Source: Algoriphagus sp. | Lineage (GTDB): Bacteria > Bacteroidota > Bacteroidia > Cytophagales > Cyclobacteriaceae | Assembly: GCF_030694375.1 (NCBI RefSeq) | Contig: NZ_JAUXYL010000038.1 | Location: 62,001-126,000 of the forward strand | Direction: 5' to 3' | Length of the DNA stretch: 64,000 nt | Shown: piece by piece, positions 24,718 through 33,371 of the stretch | Numbering within the stretch: position 1 is the first letter of the stretch | Layout: each line of letters opens with the position of its first letter | Notes under the pieces: model-generated | The model's database searches: none | Told to the model about the DNA's origin: nothing | Seen by the model: only the letters and a program-made list of their open reading frames with translations | Position numbers and translations under genes: made by a program

Positions 24718-26229
24718 CTATTTCAAAACTCCCTCCAAAAACTTCCGTACATCCTTAGTTAGCGCATCAAAATCCTCCTGACGATTGTACATCATGTGGC
24801 CTGCTTCGTAGTAGGTCATTTGAATCCGCTCTTGTGGAAAATCATGCCGTGCAAAGGTGAATTCTGCATCAAAAAACGGAGTAATCAGATCATAATAGCC
24901 ATTGGCAACCAATACTTTCATTTGAGTATTTCGGTGCATGACCTCGCTGAGCGAGCGTGCCGTGCTCACATAGCTCGGCTCATAATATGCACCTTCCGGC
25001 ACAGGTTTCCAGTTCCAACTTCCACCCATTCCGGATGCAGAGGAAAGGTAAGGTCGATCCATCTTTACTTTCAAATCCCGCATTAAGTAATCGTTGAAAA
25101 CAGCGGTATAGGCAGCACTTGTCATGTAGTCACTCGGATCGCCGAGCACCGGACCTTCGGATAATTTGTCTGTTTCCAAAGCCAAAAAACGTCCATCCAA
25201 TGTTCCAATGGCTTTTCCTTCGGCTCGCAATAATTCCTTTTTGAACCGGTGCATCAGGATCTGATTATCGGATTGGAGGATGTATTTTTTATCCAAACCT
25301 GTGAAATAGGCGAGTCTCTCAGCTGTAGCTTCTTTCTGGGCTTGCGTTTGCTTATCACCTAAGAAAAGGGAGGACAAATACTCACTGTATGCAAAATCTC
25401 TGGCTTCCTTTGCGAAAGCTTCAATCGTCTTGCCCTGCCCAGCTTTCCCGTGGTACCAAGCTGTCACGGCCTGTGAAGGCAGGTAAGTGAAGAATGACGT
25501 GAGGTTATCTGCCCAACTTGATGAACCTGCATAGTCCAAGGCTTGGGAGATCAGGATGATGCCGTTCAGAGCCATGTTTTGTCCCCCACCTTCGAGTACC
25601 TCGGCAACTTTTGCGGCGCGTGTGGTGCCAAAACTTTCTCCAGCCAAAAACTTAGGCGCTTGCCATCTTCCGTTTTGCGTTACCCAAATCCGCATAAATT
25701 GAGCAATTGATGCTGCATCTTCGTTTAGCCCCCAGAAATCAGAAGTCTTCCCAATACCTTCAATCTGGCTGAAACCGGTTCCGATCGGATCGATAAACAC
25801 CAAGTCCGTCAGATCCAACAAGGCCTGATTATTTTCCACAAACCGATAAGGCGCAGCACCATCATCTTGCTTCGCCTCGGAGTCAATTTTTACAACTTTA
25901 GGTCCAAAGAAACCCATGTGAAGCCAAACTGAAGCCGAACCCGGACCTCCATTGAAAACAAACATTACCGGTCTTCTTGAAGAGTCCACACCTTCTCTGA
26001 CATAAGAAGTAGACCACATGGCTCCGGTGACTTCACCTTTGGAGTTTTTGAGAAAAGTCTCCCCTACAATCGATTTGAAGGTTATTTTCTGCCCGTTGAA
26101 AGTCCCTGAATGACTTGACTCGAACTTTTGAGGATCACGGGGAATCCACTTGGCCTCGGCTTTTTCTTCTTGAGAAAAGGAAGAAATGGCTATCAAAAAT
26201 GCGACAACAAAGAACAGGTATTTTTTCAT
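24718..26229 (-). CDS. Secreted serine carboxypeptidase-like S10 peptidase
   Basis: A 503-residue exported alpha/beta hydrolase. I choose the ATG at 26229 (MKKYLFFVVAFLIAISSFSQ, signal peptide) over the frame start at 26298. Catalytic features: FVFNGGPGSASVWLHMGFFG (oxyanion region, about 90-109), the nucleophile in FLAGESFGTTRAAKV (about 192-206), Asp in VANGYYDLITPFFDAEF (about 435-451) and His in YEAGHMMYNRQ (about 475). This is the triad order of peptidase family S10. It probably trims peptides from their C-termini in the periplasm. Confidence 0.88.
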   Translation of the reverse strand: MKKYLFFVVAFLIAISSFSQEEKAEAKWIPRDPQKFESSHSGTFNGQKITFKSIVGETFLKNSKGEVTGAMWSTSYVREGVDSSRRPVMFVFNGGPGSASVWLHMGFFGPKVVKIDSEAKQDDGAAPYRFVENNQALLDLTDLVFIDPIGTGFSQIEGIGKTSDFWGLNEDAASIAQFMRIWVTQNGRWQAPKFLAGESFGTTRAAKVAEVLEGGGQNMALNGIILISQALDYAGSSSWADNLTSFFTYLPSQAVTAWYHGKAGQGKTIEAFAKEARDFAYSEYLSSLFLGDKQTQAQKEATAERLAYFTGLDKKYILQSDNQILMHRFKKELLRAEGKAIGTLDGRFLALETDKLSEGPVLGDPSDYMTSAAYTAVFNDYLMRDLKVKMDRPYLSSASGMGGSWNWKPVPEGAYYEPSYVSTARSLSEVMHRNTQMKVLVANGYYDLITPFFDAEFTFARHDFPQERIQMTYYEAGHMMYNRQEDFDALTKDVRKFLEGVLK

Positions 26230-26391
26230 TTTATTGGTGGTGTTATGAATTAGGATCAATGAAATTGAGCCTGCCTGTTTACCGCAGGTATGACTCAAAC
26301 GTCACCCGGGGACGATTGTAAACAATCAGGCTAGGGTAGACGTCGTCAAAGAAAAACAAAATATTATAAAAATGCGGGGCAACAATGGGTA

Positions 26392-26988
26392 ATGGCTGCT
26401 TACGGACCCAAGAATTGGTTGGAAGTTTCAATTGGGGGCGTTTTCGGCTATGAAAAATCCGAGCAGGATAACACTGCTTTTTCCTACGCCTTACCCCTCG
26501 TTCAGGGTAAATTTTTGTTCAGGGAATATGAATCAGGAAAAGGGCCGGGATTTGGAGCGGTGGTAGGAAGTTTTTTCCCGACCGGCAAGGGTGCTTTCAA
26601 GCCGGAAGGATTTGGAACTTTTGCCTTTGCCACCATCACCCAATGCTTTGGTGAGAATGAGGATGTACTTATCCATGCAAATGTGGGTGGAAATTATTTG
26701 CATATAGATCAATCCGGAGATCTTTTGGGTACTTGGGGCTTTGGTTCGCAGGTACGGGTGTTTAAAGGGATGCATTTAGTCGGTGAAATATTTTCGGGAG
26801 ATCCTTATGTTCCCGGAGCAGGAGTTTCCTATCAGGTAGGATACCGCTATTTTTTCAGTGATCTGCTTCAAATAGACATGACCGTCGGAGAGGGAATGGG
26901 AGGGGCTCAACCCTTGCCTTTTTGGTTTAGTGCGGGAGTAAGGATTGTTACGGAAAGGTTTTTGACCCTTAAAAAGCGGGGCTCTTAA
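26392..26988 (+). pseudogene. 5'-truncated outer-membrane beta-barrel-like gene
   Basis: A 198-residue frame rich in alternating polar/aromatic strands separated by glycine turns (WLEVSIGGVFGYE, GFGAVVGSFFPTGKGAF, VSYQVGYRYFF), the look of an outer-membrane beta-barrel. There is no signal peptide. Codons before the ATG continue in frame for about 17 more residues (KNAGQQWV directly before it) and then hit a TAG at 26332-26334. This suggests that the N-terminal coding part has been lost. A palindrome-like segment lies near 26270-26290. Alternatively a short intact gene with an unusual N-terminus. Confidence 0.5.
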
Positions 26989-27018
26989 AACCATCTCTGT
27001 ATTTCTATAATCAATCTT

Positions 27019-27240
27019 TGAACATCAGCGACGTTTTCTGCGGGAGTCTGAGGGAACAAAACAATCGCTCACAGACCTGCCTGCCGCAGGCTGGTGGCTC
27101 AGATGAACACAGATTCTATAATAATTTACCTGTGTTAATCTGTGCAATCTGTGAGAAAAACCGTTCTGTTAAAAGCTGGAATTCACTCAATCTGATAACA
27201 TCAGCGACTTTTTCTTTGCTAATCTGCAGGAAACCCTGAA
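27019..27240. repeat. Structured intergenic repeat, copy A (upstream of the thioredoxin gene)
   Basis: Begins with a partial unit (CATCAGCGACGTTTTCTGCG, 27023-27042) and then a full unit from 27067. The full unit has CTCACAGA, a CCTGCCTGCCGCAGG palindrome, CACAGATT, AATCTGTG, ATCTGTGAG, an AGCTGGAATTCACTCAATCTG block, CATCAGCGACTTTTTCT and ATCTGCAGG. A 40-base core at 27067-27106 is identical to 28937-28976. The nested CACAGATT/AATCTGTG arms can fold into a long hairpin. It occupies most of the 339-bp gap 26989-27327. Confidence 0.85.
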
Positions 27241-27327
27241 AACCTAAATTTTTAGATTAGATTTTTTTGATTTAGGATTTAGTTTTTATTTTAGAGATAG
27301 ATAGCTTACAAATAAATCCAATTTTCC

Positions 27328-28692
27328 ATGAGAACATGTCTTTTAGTGCTATATGTGGGACTCTTTTTTACCTCATGTTCTAAACCATATGAGGTTTTTG
27401 ACATTATTGTTCCTGAAATAAATACAGAATACGATTCATTATTTTTTCAAGAATTGATAACTGGAAAAGTTTTGGGGAAAGTACCTCTGAATTCCTCTCA
27501 GAAAAGTTTTTCCTTCCCTATTGAAGGACAACTACTTGCAAGCATTCAGGTGAAAGGAAGTGACAAATCTTACTTAACTATCCTTGGTCCGGGAGTATCC
27601 AAAAGCCTGAAACTTAGCGGGGACTTTTTTGTGACAGAAGAATCACCGGCAGATTCAATGGCCAATGTTATTTGGCATTCTACCAATGAAATGTTCTCCC
27701 GCTATGCAGGATTGATTTTTAGGGTTGGCGATCCTGAATCGGTCAAAGAAAAGTTTGATAGCTTAATCAATGCCAGAGACAAGGTCATAAAGCACCTTGA
27801 ACCAAGAATCAGTGATTCAGAGAAAGCACTACTCAACTATCAAAACCAAGCTAGGGCGTACAATTTCTTGATGTATTATGGGAGAATTGTTAAAGGGTTT
27901 GAGGCACAAGACCCCTATTTCGATTTTATCAAAAAGATCAATTTTTTCGATTCAGAAGCAAAATCTTTACCGGATATGCTCCTATTCAAATATGAGATTG
28001 AGTTATTGAGAGAACAGGATTCCATTCAAGATATCCAAACTTTTCTTGGGGAAATCGAAAAAAAGACCGAAAACCTTGATTTACAAAATTTCTTGAAGGC
28101 ATACTATATCCAGTCAGTTATTGAACATCCATCCTATTGGAGACCTCATGAGCAATTGTTTACATCCGACAAAATTACCGAAGCACTTGAAGGAGAGAAA
28201 TCCAATCCTTATTCATTCTTGATTAACAGAGCTTCAGATTCCTTTTTCTCCTCCATGTCTGGTGTTGAAGCATTTAATTTTAAAGCAAAAAAGTCGGACA
28301 ATTCTGATTTTGATCTGTCCGACCTCAAAGGTAAGGTTATTCTTATTGATGCTTGGGCAACCTGGTGTGGACCCTGTGTAAAACACCGCCCAAATATTTT
28401 AGCTATTGCTGCCAAATACCAAAATGACCCCCGCGTTGCGGTTTTAATGGTTTCAGTAGATTCTGAACTTGATCGATGGAAAAATTTCGTGTCCCGAACC
28501 AACCCTCAGGGTGTTGGAATTGAGGTCAATATCCCAAATGGAATAAATGATATTTTTGGAGATAAGTATTTGGTCAAAGCAATCCCAAAGTATTTTTTGA
28601 TTGATCCTAGGGGAATTATTATAAGTTCCGATTTGCCAGATCCTTCTCTTGGAATGGAAAAAATGATTGAATTCGAGCTTGAAAAAATGTAA
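27328..28692 (+). CDS. Thioredoxin-domain (TlpA-like) lipoprotein
   Basis: A 454-residue envelope protein. MRTCLLVLYVGLFFTSC is a lipoprotein signal with Cys17. A long N-terminal region (about 20-300), as in Bacteroidota thiol-disulfide oxidoreductases, precedes a TlpA/AhpC-type thioredoxin domain. That domain runs FDLSDLKGKVILIDAWATW, then the active site CGPC (about residues 349-352), then VLMVSVDSELDRW and the cis-Pro region VKAIPKYFLIDPRGIII. It should reduce or isomerise disulfides in the periplasm. It is a single gene enclosed between two copies of a structured repeat (27019-27240, 28937-29186). Confidence 0.85.
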   Translation: MRTCLLVLYVGLFFTSCSKPYEVFDIIVPEINTEYDSLFFQELITGKVLGKVPLNSSQKSFSFPIEGQLLASIQVKGSDKSYLTILGPGVSKSLKLSGDFFVTEESPADSMANVIWHSTNEMFSRYAGLIFRVGDPESVKEKFDSLINARDKVIKHLEPRISDSEKALLNYQNQARAYNFLMYYGRIVKGFEAQDPYFDFIKKINFFDSEAKSLPDMLLFKYEIELLREQDSIQDIQTFLGEIEKKTENLDLQNFLKAYYIQSVIEHPSYWRPHEQLFTSDKITEALEGEKSNPYSFLINRASDSFFSSMSGVEAFNFKAKKSDNSDFDLSDLKGKVILIDAWATWCGPCVKHRPNILAIAAKYQNDPRVAVLMVSVDSELDRWKNFVSRTNPQGVGIEVNIPNGINDIFGDKYLVKAIPKYFLIDPRGIIISSDLPDPSLGMEKMIEFELEKM

Positions 28693-28936
28693 ATACTCAA
28701 TGCTTCAGCCTACAGCCTCGGCAAAGTAATAACTTAATAATAAAGCAAAGTTTATCACTAAAATTTATCGTGTAATTGTGTGTTTCAAAATTTCCACTGA
28801 TATCATTTTCAAATGTGTTTTATCTTTTGAAGAAAGAAATTCTACAGTTTTCAGTTATTCAAAATACCAGGAAGCCACTGGAGTACTAAATATCATCAGA
28901 AATGGATTAAGTCTTCATTTTATCAATTCAGATTCA

Positions 28937-29186
28937 GCTCACAGACCTGCCTGCCGCAGGCTGGTGGCTCAGATGACCACAGATTCTTCAATAATTTATC
29001 TGTGAAATCTGTGAGAAAAATCCTTTCCCTTGAAAAGCTGGAATTCACTCAATCTGCGTCCATCAGCGACTTTTTCTGCATGATCTGCGGGAACTAAAAA
29101 AAATCCCTCACAGATGACCCGAATGACCACAGATTCTTCAATAATTTATCTGTGCTCATTTGCGCCATCTGTGAGAAATAAACGCC
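28937..29186. repeat. Structured intergenic repeat, copies B and B2 (downstream of the thioredoxin gene)
   Basis: A full unit at 28937-29096 repeats copy A almost word for word, including the CCTGCCTGCCGCAGG palindrome, and is followed by a shorter unit at 29106-29186 that lacks the palindrome (CTCACAGATGACCCGAATGA, then CACAGATT...TTATCTGTG, ATCTGTGAG). The units abut the TonB receptor stop codon. The stretch 28693-28936 before them holds no gene that I can support. Confidence 0.85.
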
Positions 29187-31574
29187 TTAAAACTTCAAAC
29201 TCAATCCCAGCAGAAAATTCGTCCCTGCCTGTGGATAGTAGAAGTTTTCAGTCACCAGTTCCCTTCCGGTATTTCCCGGCACGAAATAGCTGAAGGTATA
29301 GCCGTTCGGCTCATACATCTCATTGAAGATATTGTTGATCAACAGGTTTATCTCCAATCCCTTGAAGAATCTGGGTTGCGCAGCATAGCTGATTCTCAGA
29401 TCATTGGTAAAGAACGCATCCAAGGCCCTTCCTTCATTTACTGTATTGTCAAGAAACTGCCGGCCCACGTACTTGCTCATCCAATTGAGCGAAAGATTCT
29501 TGGTTGGCTTGAACTCGATGATGGCCGAACCGACCACATTTGGTGAAAAGGCAATGTCGGTGTCTTTGTATGTAATGGATTCCTGACGAAAATCCGTCAC
29601 ACTGTAATCGTCAATGTACTCGGTGAATTCCCTGATTTTGTTCTGGCTGAAAGCAATATTCCCTCCAAAGGTCCAAGCTTTTGAAAGTTGGAAAGTTCCA
29701 TCCAATTCAATCCCTGCACGGTAGGAAGATGCCACATTTTCACGGATATAGGCTCCCACGTCATTGATCTGTCCGGTCAGGATCAGTTGATCGGTATAAT
29801 CCATGAAGTAGAAATTGGCATTATAGCTCAATCGGCCTGCTTTGGCACGAACACCCGCTTCGATATTATTTAGCTTTTCCGCTCTCGGCACTTCGGTGAT
29901 CGGGTTGTCTGTGAAATCCCTTCGAGTAGGTTCCCGATTGGCCACTGCATAACTCGCGTACCAGGTTTGACCCCCTTTTTCATAAGAAAATCCAAACTTC
30001 GGATTGAAAAAGGCGAAGTCCTCCTGCCCATCCAGGACCCGTCGGTCATTATTTATTCCCTGAAAAGAATAATTGATCCCACGGACTTGAAGATCTCCGA
30101 ATAGATTCAAGCCGGGCTTGATCTCGTAGGTGGCTTTTGCATAGACATTTCGGTCGTCCTTGATGGCATTGTTGTCATAATACCGGTCACGGATATTGGT
30201 TATGCCTGCCACTCTGGACCAGATGATCTCTCCAAAATGGTCTCCATCATACCGGTTGGCACCTCCGCCCAGGATGATATCCAATTTTCCGTCGGTTGAG
30301 AAATAATTCACCGAGCCCACAAAGCCGTAGAAATCATTGTCCAACCAGCGTCTTCGAATAATGTCCGTGCGGGAAATTACTTCGTTGCCGATTACGACAT
30401 TCGGCAATCCGTAGCGCGAAAGCCGGTCATTTTTTCTAAACTGCTCATAATAGCCCCGTCCATAGGTGTAATGCAAGGCAAGATTGGTTTTCCAGTTTGA
30501 GGCTACTTTCCCGGTGTAGATCAGTTGGTAGTGATCCTGTTGATAATTATCCGTTTCGTTGTCGTATGTGTAGAAATTTGCTGTACGGTCCGTTTTCAAA
30601 AGCGATTCAGGCAATCCATTCCAGGATTGATAGGTTTGCTCTTTTCCGGAGAAAGCAATCAACTTGATCACACTTTTTTCTCCATAATATCCTCCGGACA
30701 CAAACCAACTACTCAGGTCCGAAAAAGCACGGTCAACGTAGCCATCGGAGGTGATTTTGGAAAGCCGTGCATCGACCGCAAAGCGGTTGTTGAGCAAGCC
30801 GGTCCCAGCTTTTACCATATGCCTAAACGTATTGAATGAACCGAAACCATTGTCAACCTGTGCGTAGGCTTCGTCCTGACGCGTGTCTGTCTGAAAATTC
30901 AGGCTCGCGCCAAAAGCTGCCGCCCCGTTGGTAGAGGTGCCGACACCGCGCTGAATTTGTACGTTTTCGACCGAACTCGCAAAATCTGGCATATTCACCC
31001 AAAACACACCATGAGATTCGGCATCATTCATTGGAATGCCGTTCACAGTGGCGTTGATTCGAGTTTGATCCGAGCCACGTATGCGAAGTCCGGTGTAGCC
31101 GACTCCAGCACCTGCATCCGAAAAACTCACTACGGAAGGGGTAAAATTCAGTAAGATGGGAATGTCCTGACCTAAATTCCGTTTGGCGATTTCTGACTTA
31201 TCCACATTGGTGAAAGTAGTCGGAGTGATCCCGGAGGCCCGGGTTGAGGAAACAATAAATTCTTCAGTTAAAAAGTCTTTGCCCTGCAATCTAATCTCCA
31301 GATCCCCGGAAAACGGTAGCGTAACCAATCTCCTGAAAGTTTCAAATCCCAGATAAGATACCCGCAATTCTACCCCGCCATCGGGTAATTTAGAGATGAT
31401 AAACTTCCCGGTTTCATCTGTCACGGCACCTTTTCCAAGGTTCTCTGTCCATACCGATGCACCAATCAGCGGTTCCCCGCTCTGCGCATCCACTACTCTT
31501 CCGCTCAGGCTGTTTTGTGCCCAAGCTGAAACTGCGGCAAAGCATAGCACCAAGCCAAATACTAATTTTTTCAT
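29187..31574 (-). CDS. TonB-dependent receptor under TPP riboswitch control (putative thiamine-compound transporter)
   Basis: A 795-residue outer-membrane receptor. I choose the ATG at 31574 (MKKLVFGLVLCFAAVSAWAQ, signal peptide). A carboxypeptidase-like domain follows (LSGRVVDAQSGEPLIGASVW, about 22-41), then the plug (VGYTGLRIRGSDQTRINATV with VNGIPMNDAESHGVFW, about 165-200) and QRGVGTSTNGAAAFGASLNF. The barrel ends in AGTNFLLGLSLKF with terminal Phe. A TPP riboswitch in the 5' leader (31726-31808) indicates thiamine-responsive expression. Riboswitch-controlled TonB receptors of this kind have been proposed as outer-membrane thiamine importers. No inner-membrane PnuT or thiamine kinase gene is adjacent. 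Confidence 0.9.
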   Translation of the reverse strand: MKKLVFGLVLCFAAVSAWAQNSLSGRVVDAQSGEPLIGASVWTENLGKGAVTDETGKFIISKLPDGGVELRVSYLGFETFRRLVTLPFSGDLEIRLQGKDFLTEEFIVSSTRASGITPTTFTNVDKSEIAKRNLGQDIPILLNFTPSVVSFSDAGAGVGYTGLRIRGSDQTRINATVNGIPMNDAESHGVFWVNMPDFASSVENVQIQRGVGTSTNGAAAFGASLNFQTDTRQDEAYAQVDNGFGSFNTFRHMVKAGTGLLNNRFAVDARLSKITSDGYVDRAFSDLSSWFVSGGYYGEKSVIKLIAFSGKEQTYQSWNGLPESLLKTDRTANFYTYDNETDNYQQDHYQLIYTGKVASNWKTNLALHYTYGRGYYEQFRKNDRLSRYGLPNVVIGNEVISRTDIIRRRWLDNDFYGFVGSVNYFSTDGKLDIILGGGANRYDGDHFGEIIWSRVAGITNIRDRYYDNNAIKDDRNVYAKATYEIKPGLNLFGDLQVRGINYSFQGINNDRRVLDGQEDFAFFNPKFGFSYEKGGQTWYASYAVANREPTRRDFTDNPITEVPRAEKLNNIEAGVRAKAGRLSYNANFYFMDYTDQLILTGQINDVGAYIRENVASSYRAGIELDGTFQLSKAWTFGGNIAFSQNKIREFTEYIDDYSVTDFRQESITYKDTDIAFSPNVVGSAIIEFKPTKNLSLNWMSKYVGRQFLDNTVNEGRALDAFFTNDLRISYAAQPRFFKGLEINLLINNIFNEMYEPNGYTFSYFVPGNTGRELVTENFYYPQAGTNFLLGLSLKF

Positions 31575-31725
31575 GATAATTCTTCCCTTTCGGGTCATTG
31601 AGTGAAACATTAGAAAACCCAAGGGAGGTCTTCCGTGATAGTTTACCCGGTTTGCAAAATGAATACAATCAACAGTCCCGAAGGGTACCGCTTCGGCAAT
31701 TTGATTGACACATTCATTCTACTTT

Positions 31726-31808
31726 TCTCATTTCCCTTCGCCGGCATTACCCGGATCAGGTCGTATGGGTATGATCTCAGCCCGTTTTGTTAAGGCACCC
31801 CTTATGAT
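31726..31808 (-). promoter_or_regulatory. TPP riboswitch (THI element)
   Basis: On the minus strand AGGGGTGCC, GGGCTGAGA, GACCTGATCCGGGTAATGCC and GGCGAAGGGA appear in the order and spacing of the thiamine pyrophosphate aptamer. It precedes the TonB receptor start by about 150 nt and should lower its expression when TPP is plentiful. Confidence 0.96.
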
Positions 31809-31902
31809 CTCTACAAATGTACAAGCGAAAAGTTGGTATCTGCAAAATCCATTGAAAATTTCCGCATTTGGGTTTGTGTAGGTCTTGCAGTTTCAGTTTA
31901 AA

Positions 31903-31921
31903 TATGCAACTTTGTTGCATA
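31903..31921. promoter_or_regulatory. Perfect 8-3-8 palindromic operator before the MerC/COG0523 genes
   Basis: TATGCAAC-TTT-GTTGCATA is a perfect inverted repeat ending one base before the merC-like start codon. It covers the place where a ribosome-binding site would be. Its form suits a Fur-family (Zur-like) metal repressor given the downstream genes; the regulator is inferred. Confidence 0.75.
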
Positions 31922-31922
31922 A

Positions 31923-32327
31923 ATGGAACGAATCTCTCTCAAAAACCCCGACCTTTTAGGTGTTGCAGCCAGTTTGCTTTGCCTGATTCATTGTGTACTC
32001 ACCCCATTTTTGTTTTTGTCCAGTGTGTTGATCGTCATTTCTCCCCACGGCAATGAAGAAGATATATCACTTTTCTGGAAAGCACTGGAAATGGTATTTT
32101 TGATTCTCTCCTTTTGGTCAGTGCGTCAGGCCACACGGCAAAGCCTACATGCATGGATAGGCTATGGATTATACATTGCGTGGTCAATACTTGCCATCAC
32201 AGTCATACTTGAATTGGTCGATGTCCATTTTCTTGGCGACTATCTGAAGTATATCGCGGTAATTGTCCTGATCATTCTTCACCTTTATAATAATTTCACA
32301 AAGCACCTTTTCCATAAATCCCCTTAG
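31923..32327 (+). CDS. MerC-domain membrane protein
   Basis: A 134-residue inner-membrane protein with four hydrophobic helices. It has the MerC motif LLGVAASLLCLIHCVLTPFL (about 10-29), where the paired Cys and His-Cys residues in the first helix bind metal in mercury-transport homologues. A C-terminal tail with clustered Lys/His ends the protein. There is no mer operon here; the next gene is a COG0523 metallochaperone. Both follow a palindromic operator, so a role in zinc or another transition metal is more likely than mercury. The ATG is 2 bp past the operator and no Shine-Dalgarno is visible. Confidence 0.85.
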   Translation: MERISLKNPDLLGVAASLLCLIHCVLTPFLFLSSVLIVISPHGNEEDISLFWKALEMVFLILSFWSVRQATRQSLHAWIGYGLYIAWSILAITVILELVDVHFLGDYLKYIAVIVLIILHLYNNFTKHLFHKSP

Positions 32328-32343
32328 AAATTCGATTCTGTTC

Positions 32344-33309
32344 ATGAGTTCCTCCCGCATTCCAGTACACCTGATCACCGGATTTTTGGGATCAGGCAAA
32401 ACCACATTTCTCAATCACTTCATCCGTAATTTTCCCGGAGAACGGGTAGTGGTGATCGAAAATGAAGTGGGGAAAGTGAACATTGACGGGGGGCTGTTGT
32501 CCAAAGAGACCTTTCAAGTGGAGGAATTGACCGCGGGATGCCTTTGCTGCTCACTCAACACCGAATTGATCGATGTGCTGGAACGCATCCACACCCAACG
32601 GGATAAGATCGACCGATTGATTATAGAAACCACAGGTATTGCAGATCCGGAGCCTGTATTACTGCCATTTTTCAGTCATCCTGCTGTGGAAGCTGCATTT
32701 GAACTGATCCATACCATCTGCCTGGTCGATGCCGAAAACATCGAGGATTGGATCATAGAAACAGAAGAGGCCAAGAAACAAATAGCTGTAGCCGATGTGA
32801 TTTTGATCAATAAGTCAGATCTTGTTCAGCAAGATTATCTCAATTTGCTGACACTGGAAATTCGATCAATCAATCCCATGGCTCGGGTTTGGACAGGAAG
32901 TCAGGGTCGGTTTGAAGTCGACCCTATCCTAGAAGTTATTCCTCACCGAGAGGAGACCGCAGCGCGGTATTTTCCCAAGGTGGAAGCTGCTTCTGCCGCC
33001 AACAAACATGGCATGAGCACCTTCACGCTTATCTTTGACACACCTTTCCAGCTGCAGTCCCTGAGCAATGAACTTTGGAAACTCCTGGTCATCAATGCCC
33101 ATCAGATTTATCGAGTGAAGGGGATTATTTATGCCAACTCCTATCCGGTTCCTGTGATATTGCAGTCTGTCAAAAATCAGTTGGTGATGACCGACGGTGA
33201 ACCTGATGCTGATGGCATTCCCGGTCAAAGTAAAATTGTCTTTATCGGGAAAAATCTTAAAAAAGAGGCAATTCAACGAATTTTTTCCAGACACCTAATT
33301 CAAGGGTAA
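32344..33309 (+). CDS. CobW/COG0523-family G3E GTPase metallochaperone
   Basis: A 321-residue P-loop GTPase. Walker A is LITGFLGSGKTTFLNHF (about 9-25). The metal-binding CxCC motif is in LTAGCLCCSLNTEL (about 61-74). The G3 region is IETTGIADPEPVLLP (about 97-111) and the guanine-specificity motif is INKSDLV (about 157-163). A CobW C-terminal domain follows (LWKLLVINAHQIYRVKGII, about 245-263). Members load or protect metalloenzymes with Zn, Co, Ni or Fe. It starts 16 bp after the MerC-like gene behind the shared operator, which points to a zinc-limitation response. This is inference from known Zur regulons. Confidence 0.92.
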   Translation: MSSSRIPVHLITGFLGSGKTTFLNHFIRNFPGERVVVIENEVGKVNIDGGLLSKETFQVEELTAGCLCCSLNTELIDVLERIHTQRDKIDRLIIETTGIADPEPVLLPFFSHPAVEAAFELIHTICLVDAENIEDWIIETEEAKKQIAVADVILINKSDLVQQDYLNLLTLEIRSINPMARVWTGSQGRFEVDPILEVIPHREETAARYFPKVEAASAANKHGMSTFTLIFDTPFQLQSLSNELWKLLVINAHQIYRVKGIIYANSYPVPVILQSVKNQLVMTDGEPDADGIPGQSKIVFIGKNLKKEAIQRIFSRHLIQG

Positions 33310-33371
33310 TTGATATCTTTAGCGCATGATGTCAAGCGCATCATCCTCAACCTAAAAACCCATCCTTAACC

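Noticed and set aside
28778..29005. 75-codon plus-strand frame running into repeat copy B
   Set aside because: Its second half is the repeat sequence itself and there is no family likeness.
27019..29186. Repeat arrays considered as CRISPR
   Set aside because: Units are about 160 bp with internal structure, no regular 20-40 bp repeats with unique spacers, and no cas genes in the window.
31923..32327. Mercury-resistance operon
   Set aside because: Only a MerC-like protein is present; merA, merT, merP and merR are absent, and the partner is a COG0523 GTPase.
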